Source: Telopea speciosissima
Taxonomy: Eukaryota > Streptophyta > Magnoliopsida > Proteales > Proteaceae
Assembly (NCBI RefSeq): GCF_018873765.1
Contig: NC_057923.1
Coordinates: forward strand, 9,498,413 to 9,562,412
Reading direction: 5' to 3'
DNA length: 64,000 nt
Shown here piece by piece: positions 23,501 to 35,500 of this stretch. Positions within the stretch are counted from its first letter, which is position 1, and every line of letters begins with the position of its first letter. The position numbers and the translations under genes were made by a program. The notes below the pieces were generated by a model that did no database searches, was not told where the DNA came from, and was given only the letters and a program-made list of their open reading frames with translations.

Positions 23501-26500
23501 CCTTAATAGAACCTGTGATATATCCAAGTTTTCCCTTACGCCTAAGGGAAAGTCTCACAGACTGTGACCAATCTAGGTAATTAGTACCATCAAGCTTCAC
23601 AAAAGAAATCTGTTGATGAGTACTCTCATAAGCCAACTGAGGGACAACAGTGGGTGGCTGTGAATCAACAGTACCAAGCACAGATGTATTCGAATCATTC
23701 ATGATGGATACCAACAATAAACAAGATCACCAAAGGCAAGTGGGGAGTACACACCCAACCCAAACAAGCAAGAAATCCAATAAGCAGCCTAGGATAGCAC
23801 ACTGCCGAAGCAATCCTAGCAGCAAATTTCTAAGAGGACTTAAATCAAGCACTTCTAGTGCATAACAACAGCAGACCAGCGGACAGTCCCTAAGAAGAGG
23901 CCTCACAAAGGCTTGCAAGGTGTAGTAATAACTTCAAACAAGTAAAAAAGCCTCACAAAGGCTATGCATACACATCCCTCAACCAAGGGAGCATCAAACT
24001 GCAGCTCGAAGCAAGAAAAAAGAAGTAAACACTCTCGAGTTTACCTGGGCAGAACAGAGGATCCCACACAAGGAGCAAAACTGCTCATATAGCTTCTTCA
24101 ATCAGCAAGGGAGATCATATCCACTCTCATAAGTGTCCTTGAGTGATACAAATGGGCCAAACCAGGACACAAAAGGAATCTGAGAATGGCAGCAGCTGCA
24201 ACCTGAAATTGAGACTGGCGGAACTTGGAGCAGCAGCTGTGGGAGATCCAAATCTCCAAAGAAGCTTCAAAAGGTCTCAAGTAGATCCTTCAATCATCAA
24301 AAGAGGCTAGAATGAGCCTATTCCATATTCTTTAAGCAAAGCTGTACACTGAAATCTCCTCTTTGGAATCCTTAGACACAAAGGATTTCAATGAGAAGAG
24401 AAAGAATGAAAACAGGGACTGAACACGACTCTCAAATCTTGAGCCTGCTTTGATACCAAGTTAGATTCTAGGTTTAGGAAATAAGAAGGGAGAAGAAAGA
24501 AGTTGGAGGAGGAAGAAGATAGCAAGAGAAGAGAGAAGAGAATATTAGGCTGTAATCGATTGTATTGGAGAGGCTTCTCCATACACCATATATTCATTCA
24601 ATCATAACTAATAGAGAATCACATCCACCTCCTTAGGGAGGTAAAAGAGAAATAAAGAAGAAAAACAGAATTACATAATAAGGCAACTAGTAATAGAACT
24701 AGTTCCTAAACTACCCCTATTACATGACTTCTAACAATAAGACGGTTTTCAGAGCTCTTGGTCATGATTGTAGTCTCACTTATCTAAATCATGTTAGTTA
24801 TCCAAAGTTGGTTGTACTATATATTGTGGAGATTTGTGAAATATGGCTTATGACATTATGGTCACAACCCACTTTATTTATAATAGATTAGAGAGCATTC
24901 CAGAATAGTTACAAGGACAGAAATACCCTTAGGATGTAATTACCCTTGAACCCATGTTACAACACTCCCCCTCAAGTTGGTTCATAAATATATCACATGC
25001 CCAACTTTCTAACTATAGAACTAAAACTTTTACTACTAATTCCTTTAAGTGAGAATATCAGCTAATTGTTCACTAGATTGAACAAATGGGACACAAATGG
25101 CTCCTTGTTCGAGCTTTTCCTTGGTGCGGTGACGATCAATCTCAACATGCTTGGTGTGATCTTGTTGAACTGGATTATGTGCGATGCTTATTGTTGATTT
25201 GCTGTCACTATAAAGATGCATCTACTTCTGCACTAGATCGAGCAACTACAGTCTGCTTCTTGCTCCGCCAAGTAACCAAGTTGCCTCCAACAAAGGTGCA
25301 ATAACCTGAGGTGGTTCTCCTGTCATCCGGACATCCCACCCAATCTGCATCGGTGAAAGCCTCAACTCACAAGTGATTTTGAGGAGAGAAAATAACACCT
25401 TTTTCTAGGGAAGACTTCAAATACCTCAAAATTCTATGCCTCTAGATGAGTTGAGTGAGGATCATGCATATATTGGCTAACAACACTCACAGCGAAGGCT
25501 ATATTTGGTTGTGTGTGAGAACGATATATCAGGTGTCCCACCAACCTTTGGTAGCTACCTTTATCTACTGGCTCTCCATCCTTACTCTTTAGATGAGTGT
25601 TAGGATCTAATGAAGTATCACCAGGCTTACATCCCAGTATCCCTGTGTCTGACAAAAGGTCAAGTTTATACTTTTGTTGAGATAGGAAGATACCTTGAGC
25701 TAAATGGGCAACTTTGATTCCAAGAAAATATCGCAGTTTTCCTAAGTCCTTAATTTCAAACTCTGTCCCCAGGTAGGTCTTTAGTTTTCTTATTTCATCT
25801 GCATCACTTCCAGTAATTACTATGTCATCTACCTAGACAATCAACATTGTGATATGCTGGCTCATCTTCTTGATAAACAATGTGTGATCAGCATACATTA
25901 ATTTACACTTGGTTCAGTTGTTCTTACAACACTATTTAAGGAATATTGGGTGTTTTTGTTATTGAGCGCAACCCTCGTGTTTAGTTGCCACTATTGAGTT
26001 TGGAACCCTGAACGGACTGCTGTTGATAAGCCGGAGGAAGGTGAGGATGATGGCAAGTCATCAGGCCCCTCATGCCCTGGGCAACACACTTGCTACAATG
26101 GACGAGACAAAGGGTCGCGATCCCGTGAGGGTGAGCTAACTTCAAAAACCCGTCCTCAGTTTGGATTGCAGGCTGCAACTTGCCTGCATGAAGTTGGAAT
26201 TGGTTGTAATCGCCAGTCAGCCATACAGCGGTGAATTCGTTGCCGGGCCTTGTACACACTGCCCGTCACACTATGGGAGCTGGCCATGCCCGAAATCTTT
26301 ACCTTAACCGCAAGGAGTGGGATGTCGTTACCTAACACCCTTGTTGTTCTTTTGCTGTTCTGGAACCAGTTCTGGAACAGGTTTACCAAACGCTAATCTG
26401 GAGCCAAAGAGCACAGTTCCAAAACAAAACGGAAAAAGATGGTTCTGCCAAAAAACAACATTCCCAGACTAGAAACGTTACCAAACGCAGCCTTAAAGAC

Positions 26501-29500
26501 CTAGCGATATCTAATAAATGATGCTTCTTACATTCCGCCACCCCATTTTGTACTTGTTTTTTATTCTCGTAGTACAGAAGTCTGCAGTTATATTGCTCTC
26601 ACAGTATAGATTCATGAGGGAAAGTGTTTTGGGAGTTCCATAATTCCTATGGAAGGTTAAATCTTTAACTGTGGTCTGGGTAGAATCCCAGGCCTTTATG
26701 CAATATTGGGTTGAGAGTCACGAGGTGGACTTTGACACCACCAAGTTACCTTTTGGCGAAAGCTCAAGGTAGGTGAAATTTCCGGACCATATGATGGAGA
26801 AAATTGGGAAGAAACTAGCCCTATCATAGAGAAATAGTCTTCCCTCCGAGAAGTCCCTTTAATAAGTCTAATCTACTGTCACTAATTGTCCTGTATAGTT
26901 CCTCCCTCTTTTCAAAGTTGCTACGGGTTGTTCCTTGGAAACTCAAGGCCATCTGGAATTAGAGGAGTAAGTTGGTTATGCGATGGGGTTTTGTAAGGTG
27001 TGTATATGAAGGAACAGTTTGTAAAGGTGTCTGATTGAGTATAATTGCTAGCCTTAAAGGAGATGAAGCTAATGTTACTCCCTTGTCGAAGGGTCCAGTG
27101 TTACTTGATCCTTGTTGATCAATGTCATTGCCATTCTTGATCTGATTCAACTGCGCTCTGTTCTATTGCTTGAGGTCTTTATATCTACCATTCTTCCCCA
27201 AGTCAATCAACAGAAATACAAGTTTGAGTGACAGTGACTGGTGCAGGTAATGTTGGTCTTAGAACTAGCACAAATGGTGTTGGTGTTTGGTTGTTTCTGG
27301 TGGAGAACAAAATGGAGGAAGAAGAAGGAGATAAAGAATCTTGTTGATCAATTTTTCCAAATATTAGTGTAATGGTGTATCTGTGTGATCTCTCTCCCCC
27401 ATCTCCCCATCCCCCCCCCCCCCCCCAAAAAAAAAGCATGAGAGAGAGAGAGAGAGAGAGAGGCACCTTTGATATTTTTTCATGAACATATTGAATTTCC
27501 ATTTTCTGGATGAAGTTAGTAAGATTAGACCCAAAAGCCAAGCAAAGGTCTTCCCCATCCTTCTGTATTTCTCTGATTTTGGGAAATAACAGAGTGGCTT
27601 GTTTTCCAGACAATCACCAGAAAATCCAGTTTCCTTATAAACTCAAACCTTGCTTCTATATGTGCACTTTGGGTTAATGACAGATTAAGTACCACACTTC
27701 CTTGAGACAATTCCCCATATTTGCAACTGAGAGCAGAGCTCATTACACAATGGAAAAGCTGATGGTTTTTGCCTCTGGAGGGTGCTTCAGGTGAGAAGCT
27801 TGCAAGGTTGAGGGAGAAGTTCCTTCTTATAGAAGGAAAAAAATAAATTAATTCTATTCACTCTCGTTTTTGTGGAGCAAGAAACTGTTCTTTCCCTTGA
27901 TCCCATCTTCAATGAATAGAAGCAGCAAATCTGAAAGAAACCCTAGATTTTATGCCGACTACAATCTGTTGTATCTGTGGAGCAAGAAAAGTCCTTTGCT
28001 GGGAAAAGGAGTTTCTTGAGCTGCAGATCCATGCTGAATCAGCTCTGCACTGAGGTACAGATTAGGATCTTTCAGTTCTGATTTTTCACTCCTGATATTG
28101 GGTTTATGGTTTCTAATAGAGGTAGAAAATCTTGGTCAGAATTAACGTGTTGCCTAAAATTTATGAAATGGACTAAAAATCCTTTTGTTTTTTAACCCAA
28201 TATGTTTCCCCTTGGGGTGGGGTGGGGTGGGGTGGGGTGGGGTGGGGAGGGGGGGAGGTATTTGTCTCAGTTTGCTGGCCGAACTCAAAAAATTAGTGTT
28301 GCAAACGTCATTGACGGTAACGAGGCAAAAGTCAACTCTTTGGGTTAGGAGAGTCTGGAACTTCTCACTTGGTTTCATGAAATGCAATTCCATCTCTTGG
28401 GTTCCTCTCTCTCTCTCTCTCTCTCTCCCCTCACTCCCTGGAATGCCTGCATATGTGTATTTTCCTAGCCCACTTCTAATTGCTAGCTTCTTGTGAGGCA
28501 ATGAATTGTTCGATCACCGTGTGTTGTTTTGTATTCGTTACATCTGAGGCTAGGAAATCCTTATGATAATCTATTACCCTTTTGGGCTTCATTTGGTTCA
28601 ATGAAAAATGCTGTAGGGTAAAATCAAAATAAAATGATAACTTTTCAGTACTGGTGATCCGGTGGCTTCAAAAATAACTCAGCTGAGCTGTGGAGGTATT
28701 TGCTTATTCTTAGGCTAGTTAGGTCTTTGTGCTTTTAGGGAATTTATCTCTTGGAGAATTAAATCAGCCAACATCCTAGATGATAAATTGGGCAGAAGGG
28801 GTTTAATAGATATTGTTTGTTTTTGGATCTTCTCCCCATTGAATATCCCCGTATGAGGTTCTTGGGCTTAGTCCTATTGTTGTAGTACTATTGCTGTTAT
28901 ACTTTATGAACTGTGCTTCTTTCTCCCTTTTGCAATAAAATTTTGCCATTATCCACTCCCTCTAAAAAATAAAATAAAAAATTAATTCCAATAATTAGTG
29001 TAACTAACTCATACTTCCACTACTTATAGTAACTAAAGATTTAACTAAACCCCTTTCACTTTTATATAGAGGGTAAATTACACCTAAGGTGCCCTAAGTT
29101 TGTGAAAAGGGCGTTTAGGGTACCCATTCTTTGAAAATGGACGTTTGGGTGCGTTTTAGGTTAGTTTTATTCCAAAATGATGATATTTTCAAATTTACCC
29201 CTTTGATCAACCCCACTCCCACCCCTGACCCACCTTCACCTCCACGGCACTACAGATGGTAATGTAGTCCTAGGTAGGAGTAATCCCACTAGGAGCCGGG
29301 GTAATGGGTTCACCTAACAAGGCTGGCCAAGTGGGCAGCTTAGGCTAAATAGGGCAAAAATTAGGGTTAGGGTTAGGGTTTCGAGCTAGGGTTTTATTTG
29401 GTAATGATGTGCAGGTTTTTAGGAGTCTATTGGTATAGGTTTGGATTGATTTGGATGAAGTTGGAAATCTAGGGTTTCGGGTTAGAGGCCTTGTAAGAAT

Positions 29501-32500
29501 GAAGTGTTTTCAGGATCTAGGGTTTAGGGTGGTGGGGGTTTGATGAAACTTGGATCGAGTGTCAATAATGATGTAAGGGATGTATGCTGAAAGTTTGGTT
29601 TGAAACTAATGGACAGATTTGAAGTTATGGAGGAATCCTATTTAGGGTAGGAGTGAGAAGAAGAAGGTTTACACAAAGTTCAGATTCAAACTTACTGGAT
29701 TTGAAGAGATCTTCAATGGTAGCAGCTTTGAAGATGAACAATGGGGTCTCCCGATCTACAAGATGCAAGGAGATAAGTAGCAGCCCTCCTGATCTTCACG
29801 ATGCAAGGAGTCGATTGGAGATCCACCAATCCCTTCACCTTGATATTACTCACAAGGCAACCTTGATATTACTCACAAGGCACACTCACGATGGAGCAAA
29901 GGCAGCAAGCATAAAGCTGAGTTTTATTAATCAAATTCATATTCAATGCTGGCCTCCCTTACAAACTTATATAGAAGACTCAAAAATAGACTTAGACACT
30001 AAAAAGGAAAGGCCTAATCCTATCCCTAACCTATTAGGTAACTTAAACTAACTAGGAAACTAGAATACTAAAGGAAATAGACTCAAAACATGGCTGGACT
30101 TGTAGAGTCCTAATCCAGCTCAACTTACATCACATGACCACTTAACCAAGTCACATGATCACTTAAAGTGAACCAATTGGATGCAACCAATTTGAACCGG
30201 TTCAATTAAAAAACATAAAAATAAACTAAGTATTGGGCTAATCCCGTATGCAACCTATATACCCCTAGTTTAGGCTCATTAAAGTGGCCTATTACATAGA
30301 AAACCCTTGGGATCAAAGGCCCAACATATATATATCCCAGCCTTAGACTTATTCCTAATAAAAGAAGCTCAGTTTATTCCAAAATGATGATATTTTCAAA
30401 TTTACCCCTCTGATCAACCCCACTCCCACCCCTGGCTCACCTTCACCTCCACGGCGCTACAGATGGTTTAGGAAAGGAAGATTGAAGATATAATCATTCC
30501 TAGAGAACTAATTAACCTTCTTAAAGCTAATAACTATGATGGCTGGACAAGGAGATTATTTTATCTATCATTTATGTCTCCTTGTTTATGTATGCTTTCG
30601 GAAATGGTTTGAGTGTGAAGAAAGAGAACACAAAGAGAAGAGATGAGATGGAGTGGGATCAAAGAGCGATAGTAAAAAGGGTAAGAAGATTGGAGTGGAA
30701 GGAGAGAGAACCTAGAGAGAGATGAGATGGAGTGTGGGAACAGAGAACAACAAAGAAAAGGGTAAAGGTGGGTGGACGCAGCAGTAACCATAGTTCAAAA
30801 TCTCATTTCGTTTCGGTCGAAATTTCGAGTATTTTGGTATACTCAAAACGAAATGTAACCTCGAATTGAAAAAATACAAAATTTCGTTTGAAATTTTGGC
30901 CAGACGTTACAAAAGTCAAGTATAAAAGTTCAAAGTCTTGTGACTGTAGGTCGAAATTGTGACCGAGTGCTCTACAGACTCTGGTTTTTGCTCCCATTTC
31001 CACTTTTTTCACTTGTTTTTGCTGTTTTGTTGATTTCTTCTTCCTTTTTTGCCACACCAACGCCAAAATCACTTGGGAAACACAATATTGAAGATTCTAT
31101 ATCCTAGGATAGATCACCTTCAGCATGTCGATGATGCAATTTACATGGCAACTATGGAGGACAATACTCGTTTCTTCTCTTAGACAATGACGTGGCATTC
31201 ATATGTCCTACAATCAGAGGCCAATGCACGTTAGCTCCATCGGAGTATGAGTGGGATCGATACAGGACAGCGCAGTATATATTAGTATTTAGTAGATACT
31301 TTAGTCACTTGACTAGTTGACTTGTATTAGGATAATATATTGATGTCATCCAAATTATGTACTTAATATTATGACTTATGAGTCATTGAATTTATGTTGG
31401 GCAAAGAATTTTTTTGTTTAAATTGCTTATTAATTATGATGTCCTCTAGTACTTAAAGTTTTAAACAATGTGTATGTATGTGTAATTAACTAAGTTGTAC
31501 ATTAGGATTTGACCGTATTGCCAATCATGGGTGCAAATCCAAAACATCACTTTGGGTGACTATTTTTTCAATTTGAACATTTACATGTGTTTATATAGCC
31601 TAAAATAGGGTTTCCATGAAGTTTCAGGCCTTAATTTGGCCTAAAACCCACCGAAATGACCAACCGAAACTGTGCAGGAAAAATACCAAATTTCGGTTGA
31701 AATATCCAAAATTTCGAGTATTTCAGTCAGACCGAAACACCTAAATGAACGAGATTTTAAACCTTGGTAGTAACCAGTGCCTTTTTTGGAGAAGGTGCGG
31801 CAAGAAGAGTCGCAACAATTGTTAACTTCATTGGTTGTTGAATTACAGCAAAGCTTCTCAGCCCATCTGATTTCCCTTTCCTTAGCTTGGTATTTGCCTT
31901 CACAGGCCCCACAACCCACCGGGTTCTTGCCAAGCTCTCCCAACACTTTAATCTCGTTCAACTCATGGCCTTCTCTGTGGGTTTCACCCATTTCATCATC
32001 TCAAGCCACCCTAACACACTAAAAAGATTTTCAACAGTTTGGCCTTGCGGATCGACCTATCAAGGAATCTACTTACAAAATGCTTTTTCACCGAGCCATG
32101 GGTTCTACTCTCTTCTTCCACTTCTTCCAATCACTTAGACACCAATTTCAGAGGCAGAAGCTTTCCGTGTACCAAATCACTTGAGCGCAATATACAAGGT
32201 TATCAACTCAGACAATTGATCCCTCTCCACAATAGAAAGCTTAAGTAAAGCCTCAGCGGCAGCTTTCCTTGTGGCCCATCTTCATTGCTGAGGAACTCAT
32301 CATAGTAGGAACCAAATTGGTAACCACATTACGATTGAAGGCACCGCCGACCCCAGCGATGCTGCCAATGAGCGTCAACAGTGCTGGTTTTGCCTTAAAG
32401 CACTCAGCCTTGAGTAACTTTAGCAGCCTCGACAAGAGCTTCTGCAATTGAGAAGGCGCCAGATCAGGCGAATCCCCGATGGCGGAGGTGAGACAAAGGG

Positions 32501-35500
32501 CGGAACTGATCTAGGCATTGTAGTCCTGTTGAAGTAGGAAAGCCTCAGTTAATAGCTTCAAGAACACAGAGAAGGGGGCTCAGCAATCTGGAAGCCATGG
32601 CCGTGACCAAGGTTTAAAGTATCGGTATCGGAAAGGTGATTTTAAGAGACGTATCGTAGAGTATTAACCATATTGGGTCACGTATCGACCCTATACAGTT
32701 GATACTTTTAAGTATCGAATCGTATCGGCACCCTAAAAATAAGATACATATCGGTTAGTATCGGTGGATACATTAAGATACTTAAAACCTTGGCCCATCA
32801 TCGATACAAGCCTATTTGACGGCAGAATCGGGGTCCCTAAAGTGGTGATCGATGTTAATGATCATTTTGGACATAGAAGAAGAACTCATCTCGGGTACAG
32901 GTTTCGACCAGCCAAAATAGTGAGTTGGGTCGAGATCTCGACGAGTTAGGGTAATTTTTTTTCCAACTCAATGACTGGTTTCGATGGGTTTTAGACCTAT
33001 TTTGGGCTGAAACTTGGTACTCAGCCTATTTTAGGCCATTTAAAAACAATGGCACTATCGGATTTTGCAAAAACAAAGTCCAAATAGGAGTTTCACTTCG
33101 GACCCTAAGTTGGTAGGCGACGACGTACTAATAGGCCTTATTCACACATAATTTAGTAATTAAAAGCAATCAAATCAAACAATTAATATAAAACAATTTA
33201 AAAAAAGATTACAAATGTTAAAGTGTACAGTACATCTGTCTGTTTAACATATTACAACTATCATCCCATAAAATGTGACCGAGTCACTCATTCAGAACGA
33301 TTCGGTCCACATATTCTTACCATGTCATAATGTTGCTGTAGTGTTGCATATAGTTTGCTACAGAACTCATATAAGTGTTGTCATCAACCTATTCCAAGTC
33401 CCCTATCTTAGGGTATAGAATAGCCAGTTGCCATGAGGCGTGAGATTTACTGCTACTGTCATACTGAGGCATGTATGGGTTTGGCTGGTTTGGGACTGGG
33501 AATATGTCCATAAAACCTAACCCAGTGCTTTGATTGTCGAATTCATGTGTTGACTGCCCAAACTGACCATAGCCACTATATTGGGAACCGGTGCTCTCCT
33601 GGCCATAATCATAGCCATGATGAGGCTGAGATGAATGCCACGATTAATGCTCACTAGTAGTATCTATACTCATGCTTCCGAAACTTTCAAGCATGGTCTT
33701 CATACTCATGTCATCATCCTGAGCCTGTGACTGTTAGCAATGTGGTCTTCAAATTTGAAATGAAGAATATATGATGCAAATTCTTCAATTTTGTAGCTGA
33801 ATATAGTCTCCGACAGGTTGTATGTTGAAATCCAGGTGCTAAATGAGGTAGCTGCAGCTCACAGGGGAAAAAAGGATCAAAATCTAGAACTTGACAGAGA
33901 ACTCGCGAGATTTCACCCGAGATGGTGTATTTTTTGAACTCGTCTAGCATTTCATCTCAACAGATTCAAAAAGCAAGAAACTCGTCAAGATCTCGCGAGT
34001 TCTTCTTCCATGATTTTGGAGAGGAAAGGAGAGAGCGTGGCCATGGGTCTGAGAGATGAAACTAAGGAGGTGGATGCATTATTTCCGGAGGGGAGACTTT
34101 TCAGAGGAGTTAGTGTCATATATGCAATTAAGGAACGGAGAGGAGTCGTGAGTGAGGTTGCAAGTGCTGGATTCATGCTCGGAGGTGGCTATAGTGTGAG
34201 TGTCATGATCAAAGAGCTTGTTCAGGTTGGTGATGACTCGTTGCTTGAGATTGCAAGTTGAAGCGTTCAGTTGAGGATCGGTTTAGGTCTAGGATAGCCA
34301 TTGTTACTGGTAATTGGGATTAGAAGTAGTAGTGCATGGGAGGGCGGTGAAGCAGAGGGTGGTCGTGCGGGGAAGAGATGGGTTGGGTAGGGGCAGGGAG
34401 CATGTTGGGGTGGCGAAGAGGGCAGGATTGCAAGGGGTGAGACGATGGTGATGGCGGTGTCAAGGGTGGGACTATGAGAGTGGGGCTGATTAGAGGGGTA
34501 AATTTGAAAATATAATAATTTCAGAATAAAACTAACCTAAAAGGCACCCCAAACATCCCTTTTCAAAGATTGGATGCCTGAAAATGCCTTTTTCACTAAC
34601 TTAGGGCACCTCAAACGTAATTTAGCCTTGTATAAAAAAAATGTTGTGGAATAAATTTTTTACTATCAGAAAAGAGTAATTTTAGCATCCCCTATTCCTT
34701 CAAAGTAGAGGAATGACTTGATTGCCCTCCTTTTGGTTGGGGGAGGGGATGGGTTTACTTTTTCCTCGCGACTAATCACTTACATGTGGAAATGTGTCAG
34801 TACCCCAACATAGAAAGAGTGAGTGGTAGCATAACATCCAACTAAAATCTGCCATGTGGCAGCTCATCTAAAGCTCAAATTCCGTACACAGTAGGTCCCA
34901 CTTTTCCCTATCTACCTGTAAAGTTTAGCCCAATCAGAATTTTACGCATGGAGAAAGTAGATCAAAATTTAGCTAAAAGTCAAACGTGGGAGCAAATTAG
35001 GTTGTCCGTTTGAAAATAAAGGAATAATCTAATACAAGTGGACCATACCTATCCATATGGCTGGAACTTTCTAAATCATGTACCACCTGGCACAGATTGA
35101 GTGGGCCATTTTGCCAGGCCTAGCACAACAGCTGTTCTGCCACCTTTTTCCTTGGGAATTGTTGTTTTGGATCAAGAATTTGAGATATAGTTCTATCAAA
35201 AAACTAAATTGTGACTGTATTATTTTAGACCTAGATTTTTGGGCAATCCGTGATTAGAACTTAATCCATCAGTCCCTTTCAGAGACCAAAATGCCCTGGA
35301 GTCCTCTAGCCATAGTTATGTGATTATGCTGATGGTGGGGGATACTGGACATCTGGACCTTGCTTCCAGCAGGGTTGGATCAACTTGCTATCTTCAATGC
35401 CCTCATTAAGATCGTCTGTGCATTCATATATAAACTCTTCCTACCTATATAAAAACTCCAATTTGTTCCTTGTGCTCTTTTCAATTAAGAAATTATGAAC

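Larger units (their letters stand above)
17736..24736 (-). mobile_element. Copia LTR retrotransposon, near full length, broken (fossil)
   Basis: Two 278-bp LTRs (17736-18013 and 24459-24736) differ at about four positions, and ATAAG flanks both ends (17731-17735 and 24737-24741) as a perfect 5-bp duplication. On the minus strand the right LTR is the 5' one; it is followed by TGGTATCAAAGC, a Met-tRNA primer-binding site, and the polypurine tract TTGAGGGGGAGTG precedes the 3' LTR. Parts in Copia order are gag (about 23717-22674), CCHC knuckle ([15 protein letters not shown]), protease ([11 protein letters not shown]), integrase, RT and RNase H. The coding region is broken in several places and is also split by a hAT insertion at 18728-20021. 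It lies antisense to the PDH gene. LTR similarity suggests an age of roughly one million years or less, depending on the rate assumed. Confidence 0.93.
29071..34627. mobile_element. 5.6-kb MULE-like element carrying a TORTIFOLIA1-like gene piece
   Basis: The left end starts GGGTAAATTACACC, and the right end in reverse complement starts GGCTAAATTACG. About 150 bp then match, including GTGCCCTAAGTT and TTTTAGGTTAGTTTTATTC. The 9 bases outside the ends (TTATATAGA, TTGTATAAA) agree at seven positions, a worn Mutator-type duplication. The inner left end is repeated directly at about 30375-30466. No transposase is seen. Inside are an LTR-like block, two hAT-like elements, a MITE and part of a microtubule-protein gene. 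Confidence 0.65.

Noticed and set aside
25963-26325. Functional 16S rRNA gene
   Set aside because: Only a diverged 3' fragment is present, with no neighbouring plastid genes.
29361-29385. Telomere-like TTAGGG repeats
   Set aside because: Only about three units, and the plant telomere unit is TTTAGGG; 'agggtttaggg' strings are common in plant leaders.
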